From: Brevundimonas sp. | GTDB lineage: Bacteria; Pseudomonadota; Alphaproteobacteria; Caulobacterales; Caulobacteraceae | Reading direction: 5' to 3' | NCBI RefSeq assembly: GCF_004210735.1 | Contig: NZ_SDZL01000001.1 | Coordinates: 29,381 to 93,380, forward strand | DNA length: 64,000 nt | Shown here: positions 1-8,732 of the stretch, piece by piece | How the letters are laid out: every line of letters starts with the position of its first letter | Position numbering within the stretch: the stretch's first letter is position 1 | Translations under genes and position numbers: made by a program | The notes under the pieces: model-generated | The model's database searches: none | Seen by the model: the letters and a program-made list of their open reading frames with translations, nothing else | What the model was told of the DNA's origin: nothing

Positions 1-25
1 CGGCGCGAACGGGGCTTGCGATCAT
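1..25 (-). CDS. possible start of an unidentified gene, cut by the window edge
   Basis: On the minus strand an ATG at position 25 is preceded by AAGGAG (33-38) with eight bases between. Only eight codons (reading MIASPVRA) lie in the window, so nothing can be said about function. It would be the next gene of the hybrid kinase-receiver-Hpt run that ends at 84. The call rests only on the start codon and ribosome binding site and could be chance. Confidence 0.25.
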
Positions 26-83
26 GGGGGCGCTCCTTGTCACCCAGCCAACGCGGCAGGCGCTTAAAGGCTCCGCTTGGCGA

Positions 84-368
84 TCAGCCGGTCATGCCCG
101 GCAAGGCCTCCAGCAGGGCGACCAGCGCCTGCAAACGATGCTCATCGGGTGGGCGCCCGGCCGCGAAATCGGCGTCCAGCGCCAATGCCGCCGCCCCGAT
201 ATCGGCGTGGCCGAATATCCCGGCGGACCCGGCCAGACCATGCACCGTACGCTCCAGTTCCGGGTCGGCGGGCGGCCGGGTCATCAGAGCCTTACGCAGT
301 ATGATCAGGTCATGCCTCGACCGCTCCCTGAACATGGCCCGAAGCGGGGCCAGCACATCCTCGGTCAC
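84..368 (-). CDS. Hpt (histidine phosphotransfer) protein
   Basis: This 94-residue protein is a single Hpt domain that would relay phosphoryl groups between receiver domains in a cytoplasmic phosphorelay. The phosphorylatable histidine is His43 in the motif HGLAGSAGIFG, the usual Hpt core (HxLKGSAxxxG type). The start is a GTG that overlaps the stop of the upstream receiver gene by four bases (GTGA), so the two are translationally coupled. With the hybrid kinase and the stand-alone receiver it makes up a complete kinase-receiver-Hpt set in one operon. The partner specificity cannot be read from sequence; the LuxR-type regulator at 8733 is an obvious candidate output. Confidence 0.85.
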   Translation of the reverse strand: MTEDVLAPLRAMFRERSRHDLIILRKALMTRPPADPELERTVHGLAGSAGIFGHADIGAAALALDADFAAGRPPDEHRLQALVALLEALPGMTG

Positions 369-751
369 GCGCGGCTCTCGGCCAGCACGTCACGGACGTG
401 CGCGCCCAGGGTCATGGGATCGAATGGCTTGGTTATGACCGACACGGCGCCCAGCGCGATATAGGCGTCACGCTCTTCCTTGCGGGTGCGGGCGGTCATG
501 AAAATCACCGGCGTCGCTTCGCAGCCCGGCAACCGACGCAACCGCTCCAGCGTACCGGGTCCATCCAGATCGGGCATCATGACATCCAGCAGGATCACGT
601 CGGGGCGGTATCCGCCCGTCAGAATATCCAGGGCGTCCTGGCCGGAGACGGCGCTTTGCACCGCCATTTCGGGGTCCAGCTCCAGCGACAGGGCCGTCAC
701 CTCGCGGATATCGGCCTCGTCATCGACATGCAGAATGTTCAACGGGGCCAT
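365..751 (-). CDS. single-domain response regulator (receiver only)
   Basis: The 128 residues form one CheY-like receiver: acidic pocket DDE near residues 10-12, phosphoacceptor Asp56 in LLDVMMPD, and Lys108 in ITKPFDP. There is no output domain, so it probably works as a phosphate carrier or sink, or by protein contact. It shares one base with the stop of the hybrid kinase gene (TAATG) and overlaps the Hpt gene by four bases, so all three are tightly coupled. The second receiver of the kinase resembles it in its opening residues (ILHVDD), which suggests a common origin by domain duplication. Confidence 0.9.
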   Translation of the reverse strand: MAPLNILHVDDEADIREVTALSLELDPEMAVQSAVSGQDALDILTGGYRPDVILLDVMMPDLDGPGTLERLRRLPGCEATPVIFMTARTRKEERDAYIALGAVSVITKPFDPMTLGAHVRDVLAESRA

Positions 752-3237
752 TACGCGCCCTCCTTACTTGATTGCCCGACCACGGCGGTCAGGCGCCGAA
801 CGGTGCGCGCAAGACCCGCCAGTGACGTGCGCGACTTGGTCAGCACGGCCTCGACCTGATGCGCCAGGGCAGCGTCCCCTTCCTGGGCAGAGTAAACGAC
901 GACGGGCAGTGTCCGCCCCGTCTCGTCGCCCAGATCGGCCAGCAACTCCAGACCCGAGCCATCCGGCAGGCCCAGATCCAGGATCACCAGGTCCGGCCAG
1001 TCCCGGGCCAGGGCGGCTCGCGCCTCGGCCAGACTGCCGACCCCGGTGATGATCGCCGTCCCCGACAGGGCCGAGGCCGTGACTTCCAGAATATCCGCAT
1101 CGTCATCGACGTGCAGGATGTGCGGCTTGGCCCGGCCCGGCGCCTCCAGCATGGAAGCGACCGCCTCGCGCAGGCGCACCTCGTCGAACGGCTTTTCCAG
1201 CCAGTCCACCACCTCCAGCGTCCGCCCCCGCGCACGACCTCGCGCCGTATCGCCAGAGATCACGACCACCGGCAGGTGGCGGGTCTCAGCTCCTGCCCGC
1301 AGCGCGCGGATCAGGCTGATGCCGTCGGCGTCGGGCAGATTCAGATCGACCAGCACGGCCCGGTATTCACCACTGCGCGCCGCGTTCAGGGCTTCGCGCG
1401 CCGTGGGGGCGATGTCGGCGCGATATCCGTCGCGCTCAAGAACCTCACGCAACAGTTCGGCGGCGTCGGCGTCGTCTTCGCAGATCAACAGGCGGGGTCC
1501 GTCCGTCGCGGTGACGACGGGCGCATCCAGCAGCGGCAGGTCCAGATGGAAGGTGGCGCCGTCGCCCGGATCGGATTCGAACCACAGACGCCCTCCGTGT
1601 CGCTCGGCTATCTCGCGCGAGATGACCAGACCCAGACCCGTGCCGCCTTTGGCGCGGGTGTCCGAACTGTCCGCCTGGGCGAACCGGCTGAAAATGCGCG
1701 ACCGGAACGCCTCAGGGATACCCGGTCCGCGATCACAGACACTGAGACGGGCGATCCGCTGTTCCGGTTGAACCACGACCATCACCTCTCCGCCCGTAGA
1801 CGAGAATTTGGCCGCGTTAGACAGCAGGTTCGTCACCACCTGGATCAGCCGGTCCGCATCGCCGCGCACCGGCGCCGAAGCCCCCTCCTGCAAACTCACC
1901 GTAACGTTCAGGCTGTCCGCCAGACCGCGCACGCCCTCGATCGACCGCTCGGCGATCTGACGCAGATCCAGCGGCTCTAGAACCAGACGCAGCTGGCCCG
2001 ACTCGATCTTTTCAATGTCCAGAATGTCGTTGATCAGCCGCACCAGCCGCTGGCTGTTGGCCTGGGCGATGCTGATCAGGCGGGCCGCCTTTTCCGGCAA
2101 CTCACCCGCCGCCCCGCCGGCCAGCAGACCCAGCGAGCCGGCGATCGAGGTCATGGGCGTACGCAGTTCGTGACTGACCGTCGAGACGAACTCGGTCTTC
2201 ATCTCCTCGACCCGGCGGCGTTCTGAAATGTCACGCACCACCGTCACGGTGTGCCATCCGCCCGACAGGCGCATCGCCGTCAGCGCCACATCGATCGGGA
2301 AGGTCACCCCGTCGCGGCGATGCGCCGTCAACTCGCGCACCATGCCGCCTTCCTTGACCGCGGCCTTGCTGAGTTCGGCCAGGGGCGTGCCCTGGGGGGA
2401 TGTCACCAGCATGTTGACGTCGGTCTGTTTCAGCTCGTCTGCGGAATAGCCGAACATGCGCTCCGCCGCCGGATTGACGGTCTCGATCGTGCCGTCCGGA
2501 CTGAAGGTGACGATGCCGTCAATGGCGCTGTCGAACACTGCCTGCTGTCGCGCAGCGATCGCCTCGAGTTCGCCCAACAGGCTGCGCCGCGTGCGAAGGT
2601 AGCGCCACACCAGGAACCCCACCGTCAGAGCGCCGACGACCAGCATCATGAACATGCCGGCGACCAGCTGTTCGGTGCGGTCGGATCGCGCCTCGGCCCG
2701 TTCAGTGCGGTATCGCAGGGCGGCGGCCTCGTTAAGGCTCATCCGGTCGATGACGATGCGGATTTGATCCATCACCGCCTTACCTTCCCCGCTGGACACC
2801 AGGCGCGCCGCCGCCTCCGCCCCTTGGATACGGCGCGCCTCGACGGGTTCACCCAGGGTGGCGATACGCAGCCCCGCCAGTGCGTTCAGCGAACGTAGGG
2901 CTTCCTTCTGATCCTGACGTGAATCGAACAGGGTCTCCAACCGCGTCAGATGATCGTCGAGGTCGCGTCGGGCTCGATCATAGGGCTCCAGATAGCGGGG
3001 CTGGCCGGTGATGACGTAGCCTCGCATTCCCGTTTCGGCATCCTGAAGCAGACGGAAGACGCTCTGGATCTGCGATCGTGTCTCATACGACTGCTCCACC
3101 TGACGGCGGGTCTCGCGGATACTGCGGAACTCATGCAGCAGTTCGAAGCCGATAAGCGCCAGCAGCAGCGGCGTGACGACCATGGCGACGAAGGCAACCA
3201 GGCGCAGACGGCGGTCGTCACTGTTCGGCGGCTTCAA
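751..3237 (-). CDS. membrane hybrid sensor histidine kinase, CHASE3-PAS-HK-REC-REC
   Basis: An 828-residue inner-membrane sensor. Order of parts: transmembrane segment about 13-33; CHASE3-like helical sensor domain about 35-185 (GMRGYVITG signature near 70-78); second transmembrane segment about 192-212; PAS domain 228-340; HisKA with His356 in SHELRTP; HATPase with an N box near 470-474 and GTGLGL at 532-537; receiver 1 with Asp631; receiver 2 with Asp754. Two receivers behind one kinase core, together with the downstream receiver and Hpt genes, imply a multistep phosphorelay. The start is a TTG with GGAG upstream; the first ATG in frame is inside the first membrane segment. It lies 66 bp downstream of the fibre genes on the same strand, so it may be cotranscribed with them. 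The signal it senses is unknown. Confidence 0.92.
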   Translation of the reverse strand: MKPPNSDDRRLRLVAFVAMVVTPLLLALIGFELLHEFRSIRETRRQVEQSYETRSQIQSVFRLLQDAETGMRGYVITGQPRYLEPYDRARRDLDDHLTRLETLFDSRQDQKEALRSLNALAGLRIATLGEPVEARRIQGAEAAARLVSSGEGKAVMDQIRIVIDRMSLNEAAALRYRTERAEARSDRTEQLVAGMFMMLVVGALTVGFLVWRYLRTRRSLLGELEAIAARQQAVFDSAIDGIVTFSPDGTIETVNPAAERMFGYSADELKQTDVNMLVTSPQGTPLAELSKAAVKEGGMVRELTAHRRDGVTFPIDVALTAMRLSGGWHTVTVVRDISERRRVEEMKTEFVSTVSHELRTPMTSIAGSLGLLAGGAAGELPEKAARLISIAQANSQRLVRLINDILDIEKIESGQLRLVLEPLDLRQIAERSIEGVRGLADSLNVTVSLQEGASAPVRGDADRLIQVVTNLLSNAAKFSSTGGEVMVVVQPEQRIARLSVCDRGPGIPEAFRSRIFSRFAQADSSDTRAKGGTGLGLVISREIAERHGGRLWFESDPGDGATFHLDLPLLDAPVVTATDGPRLLICEDDADAAELLREVLERDGYRADIAPTAREALNAARSGEYRAVLVDLNLPDADGISLIRALRAGAETRHLPVVVISGDTARGRARGRTLEVVDWLEKPFDEVRLREAVASMLEAPGRAKPHILHVDDDADILEVTASALSGTAIITGVGSLAEARAALARDWPDLVILDLGLPDGSGLELLADLGDETGRTLPVVVYSAQEGDAALAHQVEAVLTKSRTSLAGLARTVRRLTAVVGQSSKEGA

Positions 3238-3303
3238 CGTCGATCTCCGATACCGATGCGACAGACGGGTGCGGAGCCGTTTGGTTCCGTCAGGGTCCGG
3301 GCG

Positions 3304-3765
3304 TCATTCGTAGTCGATGCTTAGAGGCAGGGCTGTTACCGCATTCGAAACGCCGTCCAGACCCAGCAGGCTGAGCCGCCCCACCACCCGAAGCGTATCC
3401 CGCCCCTCGGCGTCCATGCGCGCCATTCCCGTGTCCGACACGTCGCCGGCGTTCGCGCTCCAGACGCTGACGCCCTCGACCACGGTCGCATCTTGCGACG
3501 CCGGCACGAAGCGAGGGACCCGCACGCGATAGGATTGACCGGCGTCGCCCGTGACCTGAATCACGGCGGGGGCGTCGGGCTGGCTGACGGGCGCGGTCGG
3601 CGACGGACGCAGGCTGGCCGTTCGGGCCAGACGCATCGGCTGGGTGGCGGATACGGCGTAACTGTCCACCACGCGCAGGCTGGCGTTCGCTGTCGCCTGC
3701 TGCGCCTGCGCGGCCGAAGCGCCTGCCGTGAGCGCCAGAAGCGCCAGCGAGATCATTCCACGCAT
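3304..3765 (-). CDS. secreted DUF4402-like fibre subunit (minor)
   Basis: A 153-residue exported protein with a Sec signal peptide (cleavage near AQAQQA, about residue 21). The mature part is beta-rich and follows the DUF4402 pattern seen in the main subunit at 7958: a 'TQPMRLART' entry strand, a central VTGDAGQSYRVRVP segment, and a C-terminal strand ending LPLSIDYE. Its start shares one base with the stop of the preceding subunit gene. It is the last gene of the chaperone-usher block. A minor or tip subunit is inferred from position; no adhesin domain is visible. Confidence 0.6.
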   Translation of the reverse strand: MRGMISLALLALTAGASAAQAQQATANASLRVVDSYAVSATQPMRLARTASLRPSPTAPVSQPDAPAVIQVTGDAGQSYRVRVPRFVPASQDATVVEGVSVWSANAGDVSDTGMARMDAEGRDTLRVVGRLSLLGLDGVSNAVTALPLSIDYE

Positions 3766-4307
3766 CAGAGAAGCTCCGCCGTGACGATATAGTTGAAGGT
3801 ATGTTCGCCGCTGGTCGCCCCCGCCTGCAGGACCACATCCATGCCCAGAGTGAAGCTGGCGCCGCCCAGGATGCCGATGGGCAGCAGATCAAAGGTCACC
3901 GAGCCCCCTTCGGTCGGGCGAGAGCTGCGGAAGCTGGTGCCGTACAGCGTGCCGACCCGGAACCGGGTGATGGTCGCGGGACCCGATCCGCCGGCGGGCT
4001 GGATCCGCACCCGAATGTAACGCAGGGCGCAGAGATCCTTCAGGTTCAGCAGCCCGCAGTCGAGGTTGATCGTGGGGATAGTCACCGTACTGGAGGACAT
4101 ACGGATCGCGTCCCCGCTGGTGCGCGTCACCACGCCTGAGGTGGAGATGGAGAAGGTCGTCGACGACGAGCCACGGATGGTCGATCCCAGGGTGGGCGCG
4201 GTCGAGGGCGAGCGGGTTACGGTCACCTGGGCCTGTGCGGCGGGCGCACTCATTACAGACAGGGCGAGCACGGCCAACGCTGCGGCGAGGAATGTCCGGA
4301 TCATCAT
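3765..4307 (-). CDS. secreted fibre subunit, DUF4402-like (minor)
   Basis: A 180-residue protein with a signal peptide (hydrophobic 5-20, cleavage near AQAQV). The mature part is Ser/Thr-rich and beta-predicted, with two cysteines in a short loop (LDCGLLNLKDLCALR) that could form a disulfide, and ends in a strand (FNYIVTAELL) as expected for a donor-strand-complemented fibre subunit. The gene overlaps the usher stop by four bases (ATGA) and the next subunit by one base. The family assignment is by general pattern and context; it could be a tip or initiator subunit. Confidence 0.6.
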   Translation of the reverse strand: MMIRTFLAAALAVLALSVMSAPAAQAQVTVTRSPSTAPTLGSTIRGSSSTTFSISTSGVVTRTSGDAIRMSSSTVTIPTINLDCGLLNLKDLCALRYIRVRIQPAGGSGPATITRFRVGTLYGTSFRSSRPTEGGSVTFDLLPIGILGGASFTLGMDVVLQAGATSGEHTFNYIVTAELL

Positions 4308-7018
4308 TGCGGCAACGCCTTCGTCAGTTTCACCACCACATCGTCAACGCGTACGAAGCCGCCCTGGGCCGGAACGACGACGCGCTGCGAGCGCGCCAGG
4401 GTCAGGCCCAGCACGCGTTCCTGTTCGGCGTCGACCATGACCTCGTATTCGCCGGGGGGCACGCCTTCGAAGAAGGCCATCCCGGCGTGGTCGCTGCGAG
4501 CGCTGAACACTTCACCGCCCTTGATCGGAACCAGCCGCACGCCCAGGGCCGCCAGCGGGCGCGCGGGGCCCGACGGACGCTCCAGCGCTACACTGACCTC
4601 GACCTCGGCGGCTCGGCGCATCGGATAGTCGATGACGGCGGTGCGCCCCGGGCGCGGCGTGATCTCGATCACGGGCGCGCCAGCCGTCAGGAAGGGATCG
4701 TCGATCGCCTCGGCGTTCAGCCGGACCAGCGCCTGGGCGCCGTCGCCCAGATTGCCCAGGCGGACTCGGCCGCGCGAGTCTGTGGGGGCGGCGCCGCCCG
4801 GAGTCTCGACCACCAGGTTGGGAACGGCGGGTTCGTCTGCCTGACGGACGCCATCGGCGTTCTCGTCGACCCAGGCGTTGACGGCGACGGCGCCGCCCTG
4901 GGCCGCGCCGGGGCGGACCATGCGATAGCGCCGGTCGAACGGATCATACCCAAAGCCGAAGCCCAGCTGGACGCCCAGCCGCCATTCACCCGAGCGGGTC
5001 TCGTAAGCGGCGTTCAGGGCCACATCGAACTGTTCCGCCCGGTGCAGGGCCGAGACCTGAAGCGCGGTCTCGCCGGTGTCCAGCGCCTTCACCGCGCCGA
5101 AGCGCAGGGTGTTGACGTCCGACAGCTGGACATCGGCGGTGGCGTAGGCGGTCTGAACCTTGGCGTCCGGCGAGATTTCGTAGGTCACCCCGGCGCGCAA
5201 CTGGGCGCGGGCGGCGACGATGGTGGCGATGTCGGTGGCGCCGACGAAGCGGCGGCGGTGATAGTCGACCCGCTTGTCATCCTCCATCGCCACGCTGCTG
5301 GAGACATAGAAGCGATTGACCGGCGCCGAGGCGCGGGCCTCGGCCGTGGTCAGGCGCGAGCCGTCGGTGCGCTCAAGCCGGCGCAGGTCCAGCGAGAAGG
5401 GGATGTTCAGGCTGCTGGGTCCCGAGAACTGGCCATCCAGGCGCATGTCCGTGGCGCGCTGCAGGGCCGCGTCGCCGACAACGCCCAGCTGCCGTGTCTC
5501 GTCGATGAAGCCGCCAGTGTATTCAGAGTGGCGCAGGACCAGCCCCATGTCGAACGGGCGCGCGGCCAGGCCCAGCGTCACACCGCGCCCGCCCTGATCG
5601 TCATAGGCGACGTCGACCTGGGTCGCGGCAGGACCCAGCGAACCCCGCAGGCCGGCGGTCAGCAGGCTGCGCGCGTCCTGGCCCTGGGGCGTATAGCGGG
5701 CGGCGCCGGCGCTGAGGGTCAGGCGCGAGGTCAGGCCGTAGTCGATCATGGCCGTCAGGCGCGGCTCGCCCGCCTCGGCGTCCAGCACGGGGCCGCCGAC
5801 GTCGATCAGGGGACGCCCCTGCTCGACCGCGCCCAGACGGACGACCACCTTGCCCTGCTCGATCTGGCCCGAGCCGAAATTGATCCGGCGGACCTCTTCA
5901 CGGGTCTGGCCATGCGAGCCGTAGAAAACCAGACGGATGGTGTTCAGCCCATAGGTCAGCGGCACGTCGAGGAACTCATATCGTCCCTGAAGGGGCGACA
6001 CCTGGGCGGCCTGCAGCACTTCGTTGACGTAAAGCTCGACCTCTTCCCCCACGGCCAGTTCGCCGCGCAGGTTCAGGGGCGTGGCCAGATCCAGCGCTTC
6101 CAGCGGGGCGGAGCTGTAGAAGACGCCGCGACCGCCGAAACCCGCCGCGCCGATGGGCATGGACGGCGTATAGACATCGCCGATCGCGGCGCGGGTGCCG
6201 CCCAGCGGGCCCAGAGCGCGGCCGTTCGGATCCTTGCGCGTCAGGGTCAGGCGGGCGTCCGTAACCTGACCGTCATCGTCAGAACCGACATAGGCCTCCA
6301 TCCCCGAGAACAGCAGGTCGCCGGCTGCGCGGATATCGAACCGGTGCGACTGCTGGCTGCCGTCGCGGGCGGCCTGAGCGCCGATGTTCACATCGAAGGC
6401 GGGCGGGGTGAACAGGCGGTAGGGGGTCTCGCGCCTTTCGGCGGGCGGCAGGCCGGGGCCCTGACCGACGCCGGTGCGACGCTGCTCGCGGGCGATGCGC
6501 TGCTGGAACGGCAGAGGCTCGGTCGGGGTGACCGACATGATCTGGGCGCTGATGTCCGTGCGGATACGAACCGGCAGAAGCTGCTCAAGCAGGTCGGTGC
6601 GAACGTAAAGCTCGTCGTCATAGATGACGGCCTGGTCCGGTCCCAGGGTAAAGGAGCGGCCCGCCAGGGTGGCGGTGCGGCTGTTCAGATCTACGGCCAG
6701 GGTGCGGTCAGGCGACAGGACCCAGCCTTCGGCCCGGCGCTGGGCCGGAAAGACGCCGACGGCCAGATCCAGCACGCGCGCGAACTCGCCCAGCGGCACG
6801 TAAACGCCCCGGCGGGACGAATAGACGTTCATGGATTCCGTCAGCTCGAAGGCGTCGGCCTTGACCTCCATCCACAGCAGGTCATCGGCGGTGAAGGGGT
6901 CAGGCTGGGCCGAGGCGACGAGGTTGCGAACGACCTCCTGAGCGTCGGCGGGGGTGGTGAAGGCCAGGGCGGCCAGTGCGCCCCAGGCGACGCCGGCAGA
7001 CCAGGGGCGGCGCGTCAC
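4304..7018 (-). CDS. outer-membrane usher-like protein of a chaperone-usher fibre system
   Basis: A 904-residue exported protein: signal peptide (1-26, cleavage near ADA-Q), an N-terminal periplasmic part (about 40-160), a long region of alternating strands typical of an outer-membrane barrel (about 210-720), then an SdrD B-like segment with the DENADGVRQADE calcium-loop-type motif and carboxypeptidase-regulatory-like beta domains to the end. Length and layout match ushers, which thread chaperone-bound subunits through the outer membrane. It lies directly behind the PapD-like chaperone with a GTGA overlap, which is the main support for the call. The sequence is far from the enterobacterial FimD type, so 'usher-like' is safer than a named family. 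Confidence 0.72.
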   Translation of the reverse strand: MTRRPWSAGVAWGALAALAFTTPADAQEVVRNLVASAQPDPFTADDLLWMEVKADAFELTESMNVYSSRRGVYVPLGEFARVLDLAVGVFPAQRRAEGWVLSPDRTLAVDLNSRTATLAGRSFTLGPDQAVIYDDELYVRTDLLEQLLPVRIRTDISAQIMSVTPTEPLPFQQRIAREQRRTGVGQGPGLPPAERRETPYRLFTPPAFDVNIGAQAARDGSQQSHRFDIRAAGDLLFSGMEAYVGSDDDGQVTDARLTLTRKDPNGRALGPLGGTRAAIGDVYTPSMPIGAAGFGGRGVFYSSAPLEALDLATPLNLRGELAVGEEVELYVNEVLQAAQVSPLQGRYEFLDVPLTYGLNTIRLVFYGSHGQTREEVRRINFGSGQIEQGKVVVRLGAVEQGRPLIDVGGPVLDAEAGEPRLTAMIDYGLTSRLTLSAGAARYTPQGQDARSLLTAGLRGSLGPAATQVDVAYDDQGGRGVTLGLAARPFDMGLVLRHSEYTGGFIDETRQLGVVGDAALQRATDMRLDGQFSGPSSLNIPFSLDLRRLERTDGSRLTTAEARASAPVNRFYVSSSVAMEDDKRVDYHRRRFVGATDIATIVAARAQLRAGVTYEISPDAKVQTAYATADVQLSDVNTLRFGAVKALDTGETALQVSALHRAEQFDVALNAAYETRSGEWRLGVQLGFGFGYDPFDRRYRMVRPGAAQGGAVAVNAWVDENADGVRQADEPAVPNLVVETPGGAAPTDSRGRVRLGNLGDGAQALVRLNAEAIDDPFLTAGAPVIEITPRPGRTAVIDYPMRRAAEVEVSVALERPSGPARPLAALGVRLVPIKGGEVFSARSDHAGMAFFEGVPPGEYEVMVDAEQERVLGLTLARSQRVVVPAQGGFVRVDDVVVKLTKALPQ

Positions 7019-7851
7019 GGGGCCAGAAGCGTCGCCGTGGCCAGCTCCGCCCCCTTGTTCGCGTCGTCGTCGCGATAGACGATCCGCACCGGCTCGCCGC
7101 GCGTGACGGTGTCGGGCAGCGGGATCAGCACGGTGCGGCGCGGCGTTTCCGGATAGACGGCGACCCCGCGCACGGCGGCGACCAGACGGTCGGAGGAGCC
7201 CTGACCGGCGTGAACCTCGACATCGCCATAGACGGAGTTGGCGCCCAGACGCACCAGATCCAGCGACAGGGCCGGACGGCCGCCCGTTTCGCTGGACGGC
7301 ACGACGGTCAGGTTCTCGATCCCCGCATGGGCGTCGACGGCCCCTTCGCGCAGGATGACCGGAATGGAGATGCTGAACAGGGCCACGACCTGAATCGACA
7401 GGCCTTCGTCGCCCATGGCGGCGGCCTGTTCGGCGGTGAAGCCGGTGGTTTCGGCCGGCAGGGCCGTGACGGTCAGATGGGTGCGGTATTCGCCCTGCCC
7501 CTGACCGGCCGGACGGGCGCGGACGCGGATCGCCTGGCTGGCGCGGGGCGCCAGGGTGATGCGGCGGGGCGTGTACTGGACGAAATCGGTCGCCGAGTTG
7601 AAGGCGATGTCCGCGCGATCGGCGGCAGCGACAATCTCGCCCGAGGGCAGCATGACCCGGTCGACCAGTTCGACCGTATAGGTCGCCTCGCGGTCACCCT
7701 GGTTGAAGATGTAGACGGTGGCGGAACGTTCGCCCTGATCGAAGACGACACGCTTTGGCGAGATGTTCAGATCCGCGCCGACCTGGGCGTGCGCCGCGCC
7801 GGCGGCCGAGAGCGCCAGGGCGATGGCGGGGACAATCAGACGCTTGAACAT
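7015..7851 (-). CDS. PapD-like periplasmic pilus assembly chaperone
   Basis: A 278-residue protein with a Sec signal peptide (1-22, AHA-Q). The mature part has two immunoglobulin-like halves: the first with LNISPKRVVFDQGERSATV, the G1-type strand and a basic 'SQAIRVRARP' segment where PapD-type chaperones hold the subunit C-terminus. It would cap subunits in the periplasm and hand them to the usher at 4304. It overlaps the usher gene by four bases and lies 106 bp behind the major subunit gene, the usual order for such operons. Confidence 0.8.
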   Translation of the reverse strand: MFKRLIVPAIALALSAAGAAHAQVGADLNISPKRVVFDQGERSATVYIFNQGDREATYTVELVDRVMLPSGEIVAAADRADIAFNSATDFVQYTPRRITLAPRASQAIRVRARPAGQGQGEYRTHLTVTALPAETTGFTAEQAAAMGDEGLSIQVVALFSISIPVILREGAVDAHAGIENLTVVPSSETGGRPALSLDLVRLGANSVYGDVEVHAGQGSSDRLVAAVRGVAVYPETPRRTVLIPLPDTVTRGEPVRIVYRDDDANKGAELATATLLAP

Positions 7852-7900
7852 ACACTCACCCGAAAACTACTGCGAACCAGACTAGGGGCGCCGCGCTCCC

Positions 7901-7915
7901 GCCGGGTTAACCGGC
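7901..7915. other. short hairpin between pilin and chaperone genes
   Basis: A GCCGG / CCGGC inverted repeat with a five-base loop sits in the 106-bp gap between the main subunit and the chaperone genes. A weak hairpin here could lower read-through so that the subunit is made in excess over the assembly proteins, as in other pilus operons. The stem is only five pairs and no T-run follows, so this is tentative. Confidence 0.3.
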
Positions 7916-7957
7916 AAGGTTTACGACGCCCCGATCAGCCTGGAAGACGATCCCGGC

Positions 7958-8479
7958 CTAGTTGTAAGCAGCCGAGACAGTGAAGGTTCCGGTGTAGACG
8001 CCCAGCGGGGTGCCGTTCGACACCGGCACCGTGCCGCCGACCTTGAAGGTCATGTTGCCCGAGGAGCCCAGGCCGTTGCTCAGGGTCTGGGTGGAGCCCG
8101 ACAGGTTGTTCGAGGTCGTGACCTGCAGGCTGTCCGAGCCGTTCACCAGCTGGAAGGTTTGCGGCACGGTGACCGAGACCGACTGGCCGCCTTCACCTTC
8201 GACGGTGAACTGGGCGGCGCCCGGGGTGGCGCCGGTCGCCAGACCGGTGATGCCGCCGGTGAAGGAACGTGCGCCGGCATTGCTGATGACGACCGTGCCG
8301 TTGCCCGAGGCCGGGCGGACGACGGTGCCGAACTGCAGGTCCGAGTTCTTGGTCACGGTCAGCGGGCGAACGATGGTGATCGAGCCGGTACCGGTGGTCG
8401 AGGCGGACTGGGCGAAGGCCGGAGCGGCGATGGCGACAGCGGCGAAGGCGGCGGCGGCGGTGAGGGTCTTGAGGAACAT
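7958..8479 (-). CDS. major fibre subunit, DUF4402 family
   Basis: A 173-residue exported protein. The start at 8479 is chosen because it gives a clean signal peptide (MFLKTLTAAAAFAAV..., cleavage AFA-Q) and is preceded by GGAGAA. The mature protein has DUF4402 features: the opening ITIVRPLTVTKNSDLQFGTV, a glycine-rich middle and the C-terminal strand YTGTFTVSAAYN with the penultimate tyrosine common in chaperone-usher subunits. As the first and separately spaced gene of the block it is the likely bulk subunit. A regulator gene is read divergently from 8733. Confidence 0.8.
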   Translation of the reverse strand: MFLKTLTAAAAFAAVAIAAPAFAQSASTTGTGSITIVRPLTVTKNSDLQFGTVVRPASGNGTVVISNAGARSFTGGITGLATGATPGAAQFTVEGEGGQSVSVTVPQTFQLVNGSDSLQVTTSNNLSGSTQTLSNGLGSSGNMTFKVGGTVPVSNGTPLGVYTGTFTVSAAYN

Positions 8480-8574
8480 TTGTTTTCTCCAACGAGGGGT
8501 GGGTTGCGTCGTTGGCGTCCAAATCATCCACGTTCCGGGCAAAGTCGACCAGACCGACCGCCAGAAAGGGCTAA

Positions 8575-8611
8575 ATCGAACCAAAGTTATAGGTTCGGAT
8601 CGAACAAAGTT
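8575..8611. promoter_or_regulatory. repeated CGAAC elements in the pilin/LuxR divergent promoter region
   Basis: Two near-identical direct repeats, ATCGAACCAAAGTT (8575-8588) and ATCGAACAAAGTT (8599-8611), lie between the divergent pilin and LuxR-type regulator genes. They also contain inverted arms CGAACC (8577-8582) / GGTTCG (8592-8597). Position and symmetry fit a regulator binding site, the neighbouring LuxR-type protein being the first candidate. Binding is inferred. Confidence 0.45.
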
Positions 8612-8732
8612 CCGCCCACAGGGTTCAATACGGCCACGCTTGCCCGTTGGAACGGAATTCGTCCCTAGTGACGTTAGACAAAAGTAGCGTTTGGCGGAGC
8701 CCCCGGTCCGTCGTTGATTTGGGTATGCGGAC

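Noticed and set aside
4235..7078. 947-codon open frame on the plus strand opposite the usher gene
   Set aside because: GC-rich DNA leaves long antisense frames. This one is rich in Gly/Arg/Gln/His with no signal peptide or motif, while the minus strand encodes a coherent exported protein with coupled neighbours.
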